From assembly GCF_014836845.1 (NCBI RefSeq), contig NZ_JACSQA010000017.1, positions 1 through 64,000 on the forward strand: DNA of 64,000 nt, in the 5' to 3' direction. The stretch comes from Ureibacillus galli (GTDB lineage Bacteria > Bacillota > Bacilli > Bacillales_A > Planococcaceae). Below, piece by piece: positions 55,725 to 64,000 of the stretch (its first letter is position 1; every line of letters starts with the position of its first letter). A program made the translations under genes and the position numbers. The notes beneath the pieces are model-generated. The model ran no database searches. It had not been told where the DNA came from and worked only from the letters and a program-made list of their open reading frames with translations.

Positions 55725-55795
55725 CACTCATATAATGGCGGGAATATGGCTCGCAAGTTTCTACCGACTTACCGTAAATAAGTCGACTATGAGAG
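55725..55795 (+). promoter_or_regulatory. Guanine/hypoxanthine riboswitch aptamer (purine riboswitch)
   Basis: All conserved purine-aptamer elements are present. P1 is CTCATA / TATGAG (55727-55732 and 55788-55793). ATATAAT follows in J1/2, AATATGG and GTTTCTACC flank P2, and CCGTAAA is the L3 loop. The discriminating base is C at 55787 (GACTATGAG), which specifies guanine or hypoxanthine rather than adenine. It controls xpt-pbuX in cis. About 200 bases of leader before it (55524-55724) hold no gene. Confidence 0.96.
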
Positions 55796-55858
55796 GCAAC
55801 GTTTAGATTACGATTTCCGTATAGGGAAATTCGTATTCTATTAACTTTCGACTTTATT

Positions 55859-56517
<659 letters not shown>

Positions 56518-56552
56518 TAAAACAATTAGAAACTAAGGAGGATTTTGTTCAA

Positions 56553-57854
56553 ATGAACAAAGCAAAAGTTGTAACGCTAGGGATTCAACATTTACTTGCC
56601 ATGTATGCTGGTGCCATTTTAGTACCAATTATTATCGGTGGGGCATTAAAATTTAGTACGGAACAGATGACTTATTTAGTTGCAATCGACATTTTAATGT
56701 GCGGTATTGCAACACTTATACAAGTAATGCGCGGAAAGTTTTTCGGAATTGGTTTACCAGTCGTGTTAGGCTGTACCTTTACAGCGGTGAGTCCGATTAT
56801 TGCCATTGGTTCGGACAAAGGTGTAGGAGCTATTTATGGAGCGATTATTGCTTCGGGTATTATCGTGATATTAATTTCTGGGGTATTCGGTAAGTTAGTA
56901 AAATTTTTCCCTCCAATCGTTACAGGTTCTGTTGTTACAATTATTGGGATTTCCTTAATTCCAGTGGCGACAAACAATATGGGTGGTGGGCAAGGAGCTG
57001 CTGATTTCGGTTCTGCATCAAACATTACTTTAGCTATCGTTACATTAGTCGTTATATTACTCATATATCGTTTTACTGCTGGATTCATCCGTTCCATTTC
57101 CATTTTATTAGGTTTAGTAGTTGGTACAATTATTGCTGCTTTTTTAGGGAAAGTTGATTTCTCTCCAGTAAATGAGGCATCTTGGTTACATATGGTTCAA
57201 CCGTTCTATTTTGGAACACCAACTTTTGATGCAAGTGCAATTATTACGATGACCCTTGTTGCGATGGTCTCATTAGTAGAATCATCAGGTGTTTATTTTG
57301 CGTTAAGTGATATTACGAAAACGCCAGTTAATTCAAAAGATTTGTCCCGTGGCTATCGTTCTGAAGGGTTAGCTTCCATTATTGGGGGAATTTTCAACGC
57401 ATTTCCATATACAACTTTTTCTCAAAATGTCGGGTTAATTAAAATGACAGGGGTAAAAGAACGTCGTGTTATTTTTGTAACAGGAATTCTCCTTGTACTA
57501 CTAGGATTTTTACCAAAAGTAGCCGCATTGACAACTATCATACCAACTGCGGTTTTAGGTGGTGCGATGCTTGCGATGTTCGGTATGGTAGTAACCCAAG
57601 GGATCACGATGCTAGCTCCTGAAATTATGCGCTCACCAGAAAATGCAATGGTAGCTGCCATTGCCATCGGTCTTGGTGGGGGAGTTATTATGGTACCTGA
57701 AATCTTTGCGGTTTTACCGTCCAGTATTTCTGTTTTGACATCCAATGGAATTGTTTGTGGATCAGTTACGGCCATTGTTTTAAACATTGTGTTTAACATG
57801 ATTGGGATGAAAAAAGAGGATCCAATGCATACGCAAACAATAAAAGTAGATTAG
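56553..57854 (+). CDS. pbuX: Xanthine permease, NCS2 family
   Basis: 433 residues, 14 helices. It shows the NCS2 start LGIQHLLAMYAGAILVPIIIGG, the nucleobase-binding glutamate region AMVSLVESSGVYFALSDI and NAFPYTTFSQNVGLIKMTGVKERR. It imports xanthine with protons to feed Xpt. It lies 35 bases after xpt with its own AAGGAGG, and the operon ends at the hairpin at 57859-57896. Expression falls when guanine binds the upstream riboswitch. Confidence 0.96.
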   Translation: MNKAKVVTLGIQHLLAMYAGAILVPIIIGGALKFSTEQMTYLVAIDILMCGIATLIQVMRGKFFGIGLPVVLGCTFTAVSPIIAIGSDKGVGAIYGAIIASGIIVILISGVFGKLVKFFPPIVTGSVVTIIGISLIPVATNNMGGGQGAADFGSASNITLAIVTLVVILLIYRFTAGFIRSISILLGLVVGTIIAAFLGKVDFSPVNEASWLHMVQPFYFGTPTFDASAIITMTLVAMVSLVESSGVYFALSDITKTPVNSKDLSRGYRSEGLASIIGGIFNAFPYTTFSQNVGLIKMTGVKERRVIFVTGILLVLLGFLPKVAALTTIIPTAVLGGAMLAMFGMVVTQGITMLAPEIMRSPENAMVAAIAIGLGGGVIMVPEIFAVLPSSISVLTSNGIVCGSVTAIVLNIVFNMIGMKKEDPMHTQTIKVD

Positions 57855-57858
57855 TAGA

Positions 57859-57896
57859 AGAGGGTGACCTTACACTTTAGGTCAGCCCTCTTTTTA
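57859..57896 (+). terminator. Terminator of xpt-pbuX
   Basis: AGAGGGTGACCT / AGGTCAGCCCTCT stem with TTTTTATTT tail. Confidence 0.92.
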
Positions 57897-57897
57897 T

Positions 57898-58848
57898 TTA
57901 AAGATTTTCTAGTTCATCCAAAGTTGGTAATGCTTCGATGGCACCTACTTTTTCACAAACTTTCGCGCCGACTTTATTGGCGAAAGCAATAATCGTTTGC
58001 CAATCGTCAAAGGATAAGTTGTGGGGGTTATTTACTTTACCTAGTTGGTACAATACTGCCCCAACAAAGGCATCGCCAGCACCAGTCGTATCAATGGCTT
58101 GAACGGGTATGCTAGGAATTGTTGTTGATTTACCGTTATAGGAAAAATAGGTTCCTTCTTTTCCTATAGTAACAGCAATACTCTTCGCTCCAAACTGATG
58201 AAGTACGGTAACGGCTTTTGTTAGTTCTTGTTCATTTGTTAATAGATAAAGTTCCTCATCACTAACCTTTAAAAAATTACATTTGGAAATAAATTCATAA
58301 GCTAGTCGGATAAATTCACTTTCTTGCCCTTTCCATAAGTCCAATCTGAAATTAGGATCAAAGGAAATATAACAATTGTTCTCCTTTAAATCTACTAGTA
58401 ACTTTTTATATGTTTCTTTCAATTGTCCTGGAAGGAGGGCAGTTGCTGAACCAAAGTGAACAATGTTCATTTTATGAAAGATTTGATTTGGCACATCTTC
58501 AATCGATAAAAAGGCATCTGCTCCTCGATTGAAAACGAAGTCTCGCTGTCCATCTTTTTGCAAAGAGACAAAGGCAAGGGTAGTAGGGTGGGAAGAATCT
58601 TTTATTAATAAATCCGTATGGACATTTTCATGAAGGAGGGTATTATATAAAAATTCGCCAAAGGGATCATTCCCAACTTTACCGCAAAAGAAAGCTTCGC
58701 CTCCTAATTTTGCAATAGCCGCACAGACATTTGCTGGAGCGCCACCAGCTTTTTTCGTAAATGTTTGACTCTCTACTATTGTTGTATTCACTTCGTTACT
58801 AAAAAAATCGATAAGCAATTCGCCTATACATAAGATAGGTTGATTCAT
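57898..58848 (-). CDS. PfkB family fructokinase
   Basis: A 316-residue ribokinase-fold enzyme. PILCIGELLIDFFS and KKAGGAPANVCAAIAKLGG at the N-terminus, and IDTTGAGDAFVGAVLYQLG carrying the catalytic Asp near residue 255, match ScrK/GmuE-type fructokinases. It phosphorylates fructose to fructose-6-phosphate. ATG after TTAGGAG. No sugar transporter or sucrase gene is adjacent. It differs enough from the PfkB kinase at 27.4 kb to suggest different substrates or conditions. Confidence 0.9.
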   Translation of the reverse strand: MNQPILCIGELLIDFFSNEVNTTIVESQTFTKKAGGAPANVCAAIAKLGGEAFFCGKVGNDPFGEFLYNTLLHENVHTDLLIKDSSHPTTLAFVSLQKDGQRDFVFNRGADAFLSIEDVPNQIFHKMNIVHFGSATALLPGQLKETYKKLLVDLKENNCYISFDPNFRLDLWKGQESEFIRLAYEFISKCNFLKVSDEELYLLTNEQELTKAVTVLHQFGAKSIAVTIGKEGTYFSYNGKSTTIPSIPVQAIDTTGAGDAFVGAVLYQLGKVNNPHNLSFDDWQTIIAFANKVGAKVCEKVGAIEALPTLDELENL

Positions 58849-58931
58849 TATAAAGCTCCTAACCTGCAGTCTTTTATTCCATTATAAAGTTTTATTTAAA
58901 AAATCGATAAGGCATTTCTATTAATTATCAT

Positions 58932-58970
58932 TAAAAAATGCCCCAAAGGGGAAAATCACCTTTTGGGACA
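58932..58970 (-). terminator. Terminator of fumC
   Basis: On the minus strand TGTCCCAAAAGG / CCCCTTTGGGGCA forms a stem followed by TTTTTT. Confidence 0.87.
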
Positions 58971-58989
58971 CTATTGAAAAGGAACAAAT

Positions 58990-60381
58990 TTATTCTGCGT
59001 TTGGATAAATCATTTTCTTTGGATCGATATATTCTTCAAACTGTTCTTCAGTTAAAAGACCTAAAGAAATAGCTGCCTCTTTTAAAGTAGTTCCTTCTTT
59101 ATGGGCTTTCTTTGCAATTTTCGCGGCATTTTCATAACCGATATATGGGTTTAATGCAGTGACTAGCATCAATGAATTTTCTAAGTTGCGCTCAAGAATT
59201 TCTATGTTCGGCTCGATGCCAATTGCACAGTTATCATTGAATGATTTCATCGCATCGGCAAGAAGGCGAGCAGATTGTAAGAAATTATAAATAATAACGG
59301 GTTTAAATACGTTCAATTCAAAGTTCCCTTGGGAAGCAGCAAAGGCGATAGTGGCATCGTTTCCTATAACTTGAGTAACAACCATTGTCATTGCTTCACT
59401 TTGAGTAGGGTTGACTTTACCAGGCATAATAGAGCTTCCTGGTTCATTTTCTGGAATTGTAATCTCACCAATGCCACTTCGAGGTCCGCTAGCAAGCCAA
59501 CGAACATCATTGGCAATTTTCATTAAGTCTGCTGCAAGTGCTTTTAATGCACCATGGGCAGATACAATTTCATCATGAGATGTTAACGCATGGAATTTAT
59601 TTTCGGAGGAAGCAAATGTTATACCAGTTAAATGGCTAATTTCCTCTGCAACCATATCACCAAATTTAGGGTGAGCATTGATTCCAGTCCCAACTGCAGT
59701 ACCACCAATCGCAAGGTCTTTTAAAAATTGTGTGTTGACCATAATCATTTTTTCTGATTTCACAAGCATGTGGTGCCATCCACTAATTTCTTGACCTAAT
59801 GTTAATGGAGTTGCATCTTGTAAATGGGTACGACCGATTTTTATAATATCTTTAAATTGCTCCGATTTTTCTTTAAAAGTGGCCTTTAATAATTGAAGTC
59901 GAGGCATTAAATAATTTTCAACCATTTCCACTGCTGCGATATGTAAGGCAGTTGGGAATGTATCGTTTGAACTTTGGGATTTATTTACATCATCATTTGG
60001 GTGTACCTGTTCCGTAATGCCTTGTGCTTCCAACAATTGATTTGCACGGTAAGCAATTACTTCATTTACATTCATATTGGATTGTGTACCACTACCAGTT
60101 TGCCATACGACAAGGGGGAATTGATCATCCCATTTACCAGAAAGGATTTCATCAGCAGCAGTAACAATTGCTTCAGTTTTAGCTTTTGATAATTTGCCTA
60201 ATTTTTCATTTGTAATAGCTGCTGCTTTTTTTAATGTTGCAAAGGCACGAATAATTTCAATCGGCATATTTTCTTGCCCAATTTGAAAGTTTTCTTTACT
60301 TCGTTGTGTTTGGGCACCCCAAATTTTATCAGCTGGTACTCGTACTTCTCCTAAAGTGTCTTTTTCAATACGATAATCCAT
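58990..60381 (-). CDS. fumC: Class II fumarate hydratase
   Basis: 463 residues, the iron-free homotetrameric fumarase of the TCA cycle. It has the substrate segment [37 protein letters not shown] with the catalytic His, and signature [14 protein letters not shown] at 60381 follows AAAGGAG and gives the B. subtilis CitG length; an in-frame start at 60450 lacks support. Upstream lie a palindrome, a hairpin and a perfect Fur box over a leftward promoter, so iron limitation may raise this iron-independent enzyme, as known for Pseudomonas aeruginosa fumC; here this is inference. Confidence 0.96.
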   Translation of the reverse strand: MDYRIEKDTLGEVRVPADKIWGAQTQRSKENFQIGQENMPIEIIRAFATLKKAAAITNEKLGKLSKAKTEAIVTAADEILSGKWDDQFPLVVWQTGSGTQSNMNVNEVIAYRANQLLEAQGITEQVHPNDDVNKSQSSNDTFPTALHIAAVEMVENYLMPRLQLLKATFKEKSEQFKDIIKIGRTHLQDATPLTLGQEISGWHHMLVKSEKMIMVNTQFLKDLAIGGTAVGTGINAHPKFGDMVAEEISHLTGITFASSENKFHALTSHDEIVSAHGALKALAADLMKIANDVRWLASGPRSGIGEITIPENEPGSSIMPGKVNPTQSEAMTMVVTQVIGNDATIAFAASQGNFELNVFKPVIIYNFLQSARLLADAMKSFNDNCAIGIEPNIEILERNLENSLMLVTALNPYIGYENAAKIAKKAHKEGTTLKEAAISLGLLTEEQFEEYIDPKKMIYPNAE

Positions 60382-60405
60382 TCTATCAACTCCTTTATTC
60401 ATTAT

Positions 60406-60420
60406 ATGTACAGTGTACAT
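60406..60420. promoter_or_regulatory. Perfect 15-base palindrome upstream of fumC
   Basis: ATGTACAGTGTACAT is an exact inverted repeat around one central base, 25 bases upstream of the fumC start and next to a TATAAT (minus strand, 60401-60406). That -10 would start transcription inside the ribosome-binding site, so the palindrome is more likely an operator or leader hairpin than part of a promoter. Confidence 0.45.
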
Positions 60421-60435
60421 CACATTAGAATTCAT

Positions 60436-60527
60436 AACACAAAATGGCAAACCTTTAATAGATTTGCCATTCTTTTTAAGAAATATTCGAGAATTCTGAG
60501 GGGTTCATCTCGAAAAGTAGTATCACT
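60436..60527 (-). ncRNA. Candidate Fur-controlled small RNA (or fumC leader)
   Basis: A strong leftward promoter under a perfect Fur box predicts a transcript starting near 60527. It would first form TTCGAG / CTCGAA (60483-60509) with an unpaired loop containing ACCCCUC, complementary to ribosome-binding sites. A terminator-like hairpin AATGGCAAA / TTTGCCATT (60443-60471) followed by UUGUGUU would end it after about 90 bases. This architecture recalls B. subtilis FsrA, a Fur-repressed small RNA with C-rich loops. Alternatively it is an attenuated fumC 5' leader. The T run is stronger on the plus strand. Confidence 0.4.
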
Positions 60528-60529
60528 AC

Positions 60530-60562
60530 GATAATGATAATCATTATCAATAATGATGTCAA
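60530..60562 (-). promoter_or_regulatory. Perfect Fur box overlapping a strong leftward promoter
   Basis: GATAATGATAATCATTATC (60530-60548) is identical to the classical 19-base Fur consensus. On the minus strand TTGACA (60557-60562), a 17-base spacer and TATCAT (60534-60539) make a near-consensus sigma-A promoter. The box covers the -10 and much of the spacer, the classical repressor position. The rightward YeeE promoter (TATAAT at 60698-60703) is ~150 bases away and not obviously covered. Confidence 0.85.
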
Positions 60563-60745
60563 TATTTTTCATCTAAATTTAATTCCAAATTGTCAATTTA
60601 TATTCGATTGTTATTAATCACCATAAAACTAATAAATTAGACCTATTTCATAGATTGGAAAAAATTAAATCTTGTAACTTATGAATAGGGAATGTATTAT
60701 AATCATATTGATTTACTAAGAATTGAATCGTTAGAGGTGAAATAT

Positions 60746-61819
60746 ATGACATACTTAATCATTACCGGATTACTTTGTGGAGCATTATTAGGTTTTGTTA
60801 TGCAAAGAGGCCGCTTCTGCTTAACAGGTGGGTTCCGTGATATGTATATAGCGAAAGATAATCGTATGTTTTATGCGTTATTAGTAGCAATCGCTGTTCA
60901 AAGCGTAGGCGTATTTTTATTAATCGATCTAGGTGTATTTGAATATTCAGCTGGTTCATTACCAATTTTATCAGTCATTATTGGTTCCTTTATTTTTGGG
61001 ATTGGTATTATTTTAGCTGGTGGATGTGCAACTGGAACTTGGTATCGTGCTGGTGAAGGATTAATTGGAAGTTGGATTGCTTTAGCTGGATATATGTTAA
61101 TGAGTACAATGATGCGTACTGGCGTATTTGGTCCATTTAATCAACAAATGCAACAAAGTACTGTACTTCCTAAAAACTCCATTGCTGAAACATTTGGTAT
61201 TAATCACTGGTTTATAATTATACCGTTTGTTTTAATTGTAGCGTTTATTGTATATAAACAATTAACGAAACCAAAAGTTGCGATTCCATCATTAAAACCA
61301 AAACGTACTGGATTAGCACATATTTTATTTGAAAAACGTTGGAATCCCTTTGTAACGGCTACTTTAATTGGTATTATCGCATTTATCGCATGGCCATTAA
61401 GTGCTGCAACAGGTCGTGTATTTGGATTAGGGATTACTACACCTTCTGCTAACATCCTACAATATTTAACTACAGGGGATGAAGGATTCCTTAACTGGGG
61501 CGTATTTTTAGTGTTGGGAATTTTCGCAGGATCATTTATTGCTGCTAAAGCTAGTAAAGAGTTCCGTTTCAGAATGCCCGATGTAAAAACGGGTATTAAC
61601 AGTTTTATCGGTGGTAATTTAATGGGTGTTGGTGCAAGTCTTGCTGGGGGCTGCTCAATCGGGAACGGTTTAGTGATGACAGCTATGATGACATGGCAAG
61701 GTTGGGTTGGACTTGTCTTTATGATTTTAGGTACATGGACTGCATCATATTTTGTCTTTGTCCGTCCACGCCAAAAGGCAATGGCTGCAAAGTTAAAAGA
61801 ACAAGTGACACCTGCATAA
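60746..61819 (+). CDS. YeeE/YedE family sulfur-compound transporter
   Basis: 357 residues with about nine membrane helices and three conserved cysteine motifs of the thiosulfate transporter family (TsuA/YeeE): GRFCLTGGFRD, AGGCATGTWYRAGEG and AGGCSIGNGLV. It takes up thiosulfate or a related sulfur species and hands it to the TusA-like protein encoded 24 bases downstream. The ATG at 60746 follows AGAGGTGA; an earlier in-frame ATG at 60692 would overlap the -10 TATAAT. The nearby Fur box points away from it but could still influence it. Confidence 0.92.
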   Translation: MTYLIITGLLCGALLGFVMQRGRFCLTGGFRDMYIAKDNRMFYALLVAIAVQSVGVFLLIDLGVFEYSAGSLPILSVIIGSFIFGIGIILAGGCATGTWYRAGEGLIGSWIALAGYMLMSTMMRTGVFGPFNQQMQQSTVLPKNSIAETFGINHWFIIIPFVLIVAFIVYKQLTKPKVAIPSLKPKRTGLAHILFEKRWNPFVTATLIGIIAFIAWPLSAATGRVFGLGITTPSANILQYLTTGDEGFLNWGVFLVLGIFAGSFIAAKASKEFRFRMPDVKTGINSFIGGNLMGVGASLAGGCSIGNGLVMTAMMTWQGWVGLVFMILGTWTASYFVFVRPRQKAMAAKLKEQVTPA

Positions 61820-61843
61820 CGTTATTTTAAGGAGGACTTTTAC

Positions 61844-62068
61844 ATGCAAAAGAAATTAGAAGTAAAAGGTATGGTTTGCCCATTTCCTTTAATTGAAGCA
61901 CAACAAGCAATTGAAGAAATTAACTCTGGTGACGAATTAATAGTTGAGTTCGATTGTACACAAGGTACCGAATCGATTCCCCGCTGGGCTGCTGAAGCAG
62001 GTCATACAGTAACAAACTTTGAACAAATTGACGAAGCTGCTTGGTCAATTTCAATTCAAAAGAAATAA
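61844..62068 (+). CDS. TusA/YeeD family sulfurtransferase
   Basis: A 74-residue TusA-like sulfur carrier with the catalytic CPFP motif (GMVCPFPLIEAQQAI, Cys12). It accepts sulfur as a persulfide and relays it, here most likely from the YeeE-type transporter encoded just upstream; yeeE-yeeD pairs are widespread. ATG after AAGGAGG. A long hairpin follows, ending the two-gene operon. Confidence 0.93.
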   Translation: MQKKLEVKGMVCPFPLIEAQQAIEEINSGDELIVEFDCTQGTESIPRWAAEAGHTVTNFEQIDEAAWSISIQKK

Positions 62069-62079
62069 AATAATTTAAA

Positions 62080-62132
62080 TTAAACACCGCTTGTTAGCGA
62101 GCTTTAGAGCTTACGAACAGGCGGTGTTTTTA
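62080..62132 (+). terminator. Terminator of the yeeE-tusA operon
   Basis: Long interrupted stem AAACACCGC...AGCT / AGCT...GCGGTGTTT with TTTTT tail. Confidence 0.88.
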
Positions 62133-62166
62133 ATTGGTATTCACTTTTTTGTCACCTCAAAAAGTT

Positions 62167-62478
62167 TTAGATAATTTTTACATAAAAATCTTTGCCGTTA
62201 TTCAGCCCATCCACACTGAATTTTTTAATATTTTGGTAGTAATTAATAATACTTCTTGCAAGACCTGCGTAACCATTTAAATACGTACCAGGGGCAATTT
62301 TTTTTCCAGGGTTATGGAAGTCGAAATATAGTTTTATGTCGTGGGACATATGATCTAATATTTCTAAAAAGTCTTCGTGGGGGATGTGTACACCCCGAGT
62401 ATAACAACATTCTCTTTTATAAGTATCGTGGGATATATTGATTGGTTTTGGTTCATTTACCAGTCTAATTTTTTCCAT
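62167..62478 (-). CDS. Small protein of unknown function
   Basis: 103 residues from the ATG at 62478, which follows AAAGGAG; a longer frame to 62505 lacks a site. Sequence is rich in His and Tyr (HDTYKRECCYTRGVHIPHEDF, DHMSHDIKLYFDFHNPGK). The paired cysteines might bind metal, but no known motif matches. No signal peptide or membrane helix. Single-gene unit. I do not recognise the family. Confidence 0.65.
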   Translation of the reverse strand: MEKIRLVNEPKPINISHDTYKRECCYTRGVHIPHEDFLEILDHMSHDIKLYFDFHNPGKKIAPGTYLNGYAGLARSIINYYQNIKKFSVDGLNNGKDFYVKII

Positions 62479-62563
62479 AGCAACAGCTCCTTTACAAATA
62501 ATCATTTTTATTATAGCAAAAAATGTTTATAGATGTCAGAAAATTAAGTAAATTATATCTTCC

Positions 62564-63118
62564 TTATGACCAATCTTCTCTTTGCATTTCTTCAGCAATC
62601 ATCTGAAGGTCATAAGCATTGATTTCTAATATGTTATAGTTATGCTGTTCTGCATATTTTTGTGCTAGGCCTTTAACGTATTTTGGGGAGGCTTCATTTT
62701 CTTCATCGTAAATTAATAGTAAGCCGTCAGTATTTTGAATAATAAACTTATCCTTTTCAATGAATTGCCATGGCGCTTCATAAGGACGTTTTGTGACGCT
62801 CGTCACAAAATCAGCTTGACTAGCAATATAATGGTATTTCTGTTGTTTCTGTTCATTCCAATTTTTCTCCTGCTCTAAAAAAGGGGTAATAATCGAGTAT
62901 TTTATATTATCATATTCCTTCTTTAACTCGATTATGACTTCTGCAGTCCATGTTTCTACACCTTGTTGGCCACTAATGACAATCCATTCTAGGCCAGCAT
63001 CGAGTAATATTCTTAGCTCATTTTCAATAGCCTTTTTAATTATCGGTATTCCTGGGTGGTGTTCGTTAAAAATACCAAGTTCATGGGGACGATAGCCAGT
63101 AACATAAATTGTTTTCAT
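62564..63118 (-). CDS. YpsA/DUF1273 SLOG-family protein
   Basis: 184 residues with the YpsA pattern: KTIYVTGYRPHELGIF, a glycine-rich VISGQQGVETWTAEV typical of the SLOG (TIGR00725/LOG-like) nucleotide-binding fold, and DFVTSVTKRPYEAPWQF. YpsA affects cell division and oxidative-stress resistance in B. subtilis and Staphylococcus, probably by sensing a nucleotide. ATG start with AGAGAG upstream. Usual neighbour gpsB is absent in this window. Monocistronic, with a terminator hairpin 43 bases upstream that belongs to the rocD side. Confidence 0.88.
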   Translation of the reverse strand: MKTIYVTGYRPHELGIFNEHHPGIPIIKKAIENELRILLDAGLEWIVISGQQGVETWTAEVIIELKKEYDNIKYSIITPFLEQEKNWNEQKQQKYHYIASQADFVTSVTKRPYEAPWQFIEKDKFIIQNTDGLLLIYDEENEASPKYVKGLAQKYAEQHNYNILEINAYDLQMIAEEMQREDWS

Positions 63119-63160
63119 TTTACTCTCTCCTAGAATCCTATATACAATTTATCTTAACGT

Positions 63161-63202
63161 AAAAAAGAGGTTATTCGGAAATAATTCGAATAACCTCTTT
63201 TT
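63161..63202. terminator. Terminator of the rocD-type gene
   Basis: AAAAAGAGGTTATTCG / CGAATAACCTCTTTTT perfect stem with a nine-base loop; on the minus strand it ends the aminotransferase gene. Confidence 0.92.
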
Positions 63203-63215
63203 ATTCAATTTATAT

Positions 63216-64000
63216 TTAAGCGAATACAACTCTAATCTTTTCAAGCGCCCAGTCAATTTCTTCTTTCGTAATGACTAGAGGTGGAGCGAACCGAATGACA
63301 TAGTCATGGGTTTCTTTACATAATAATCCTAACCCCATTAATTGCTCACAATATTTACGAGCAGGTTCAGTTAGTTCCACGCCGATAAATAAACCGCTAC
63401 CACGCACTTCTTTAATGGTTGGATGGTTAATGGATCGTAATTGTTCTTGGAAGTAGTTACCTAGCTCTAATGACTTTTCTGTTAATTTTTCTTCTTCAAG
63501 TACTTCTAAAGAAGCAAGGGAGACCGCACAAGCGAGTGGATTACCCCCGAATGTTGAACCGTGAGAACCTGGATTTAAAACACCAAGTATATCACTATTT
63601 GCTACGACAGCGGATATAGGCATAACACCACCACCAAGGGCTTTACCAAGAATGATGATATCAGGAGTTACCTCTTCCCATTGGTGAGCAAACATTTTCC
63701 CAGTACGAGCAAGACCTGTTTGAATTTCATCCGTAATGAATAAAACATTATGTTCTTTACAAATTTGTTCAGCTGCTTTTAAGAAGCCTTTTGGAGGCAT
63801 TACAATACCAGCTTCCCCTTGAATAGGTTCAACAATAAATGCCGCTGTGTTTGGAGTGATGGCATCTTTAAGGGCATCTGCATCACCATAAGGGATGAGT
63901 TTGAAACCTTCTAACATTGGACCGAATCCACGTTGATATTCTTTGTCAGAGGATAAAGAAACAGCCCCCATTGTACGACCGTGGAAATTTCCGTTACAGC
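63216..64000 (-). CDS. rocD: Ornithine-oxo-acid aminotransferase, 5' end outside the window
   Basis: About 260 C-terminal residues of a class III PLP aminotransferase; the reading frame runs off the window end with [36 protein letters not shown], the Asp of [14 protein letters not shown], and the PLP lysine in [18 protein letters not shown] match RocD, which transfers the delta-amino group of ornithine to 2-oxoglutarate, giving glutamate semialdehyde. It serves arginine and ornithine breakdown. Acetylornithine aminotransferases are related, but [21 protein letters not shown] and the overall match favour RocD. Confidence 0.9.
   Translation of the reverse strand, partial: CNGNFHGRTMGAVSLSSDKEYQRGFGPMLEGFKLIPYGDADALKDAITPNTAAFIVEPIQGEAGIVMPPKGFLKAAEQICKEHNVLFITDEIQTGLARTGKMFAHQWEEVTPDIIILGKALGGGVMPISAVVANSDILGVLNPGSHGSTFGGNPLACAVSLASLEVLEEEKLTEKSLELGNYFQEQLRSINHPTIKEVRGSGLFIGVELTEPARKYCEQLMGLGLLCKETHDYVIRFAPPLVITKEEIDWALEKIRVVFA

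Noticed and set aside
60401-60430. Proximal sigma-A promoter for fumC at TATAAT 60401-60406
   Set aside because: Transcription would begin inside the fumC ribosome-binding site and no good -35 is present.
60692-60745. N-terminal extension of the YeeE-type transporter
   Set aside because: The longer frame would start within the promoter -10 region (TATAAT 60698-60703), and the internal ATG at 60746 has a good ribosome-binding site.

Overview
The window is AT-rich Bacillota DNA. Strong AGGAGG-type ribosome-binding sites, frequent TTG/GTG starts and the gene set (Mrp antiporter, bacterial nitric oxide synthase, YkvA, YpsA and DUF421 proteins, guanine-riboswitch xpt-pbuX, vegetative catalase) point to an aerobic, motile Bacillales member. 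A Planococcaceae genus close to Lysinibacillus/Ureibacillus is my inference. I see no insertion sequence, prophage, CRISPR array or tRNA. The window opens in a fragment of a 5S rRNA gene and ends inside a rocD-type aminotransferase gene.

Region by region: 0-6 kb holds an acetyltransferase and a LytTR regulator divergent from the glyoxylate shunt (aceA-aceB), then a class V aminotransferase that could consume glyoxylate. 6-13 kb is a peptide-type ABC importer whose binding protein appears circularly permuted and whose two permeases carry long extra N-terminal membrane domains; its two ATPases are fused and divergent. 13-23 kb has adenine deaminase, two YkvA proteins around a transglutaminase-like protein, a serine hydrolase, two chemoreceptors and a second acetyltransferase. 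23.5-29.9 kb has an ArgH-like lyase overlapping a sugar-kinase-like gene, a DMT exporter, a PfkB kinase, a DUF421 protein and a stand-alone KdpD-type Usp protein. 30.2-36.0 kb is a complete seven-gene mrpABCDEFG operon, followed by a dense cluster of DnaA boxes.

36.4-46.8 kb has a phosphoesterase, AlaX, a BMP-family lipoprotein with its own chemoreceptor, a family III CoA-transferase, two poorly known genes and an AEC organic-acid transporter. The transporter's upstream region repeats the operator-like motif found in front of aceA. 46.9-55.5 kb has katA with a PerR-like box, nos, ccdA, an Mrr-type nuclease-like membrane protein, a CynX-type transporter and an amino acid permease. 55.7-57.9 kb is the xpt-pbuX purine salvage operon under a guanine riboswitch. 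57.9-64 kb has fructokinase, fumC, a perfect Fur box on a strong leftward promoter that may drive a small RNA, a YeeE-TusA sulfur module, two small genes and rocD.

The genes form an aerobic carbon and nitrogen programme: acetate/glyoxylate use, purine salvage, amino acid and peptide uptake, Na+/H+ homeostasis, oxidative stress defence and chemotaxis. The observations I rate highest are the permuted binding protein with extended permeases, the Fur-controlled leftward transcript upstream of fumC, the DnaA-box cluster after mrpG, and the shared motif linking aceA to the AEC transporter.
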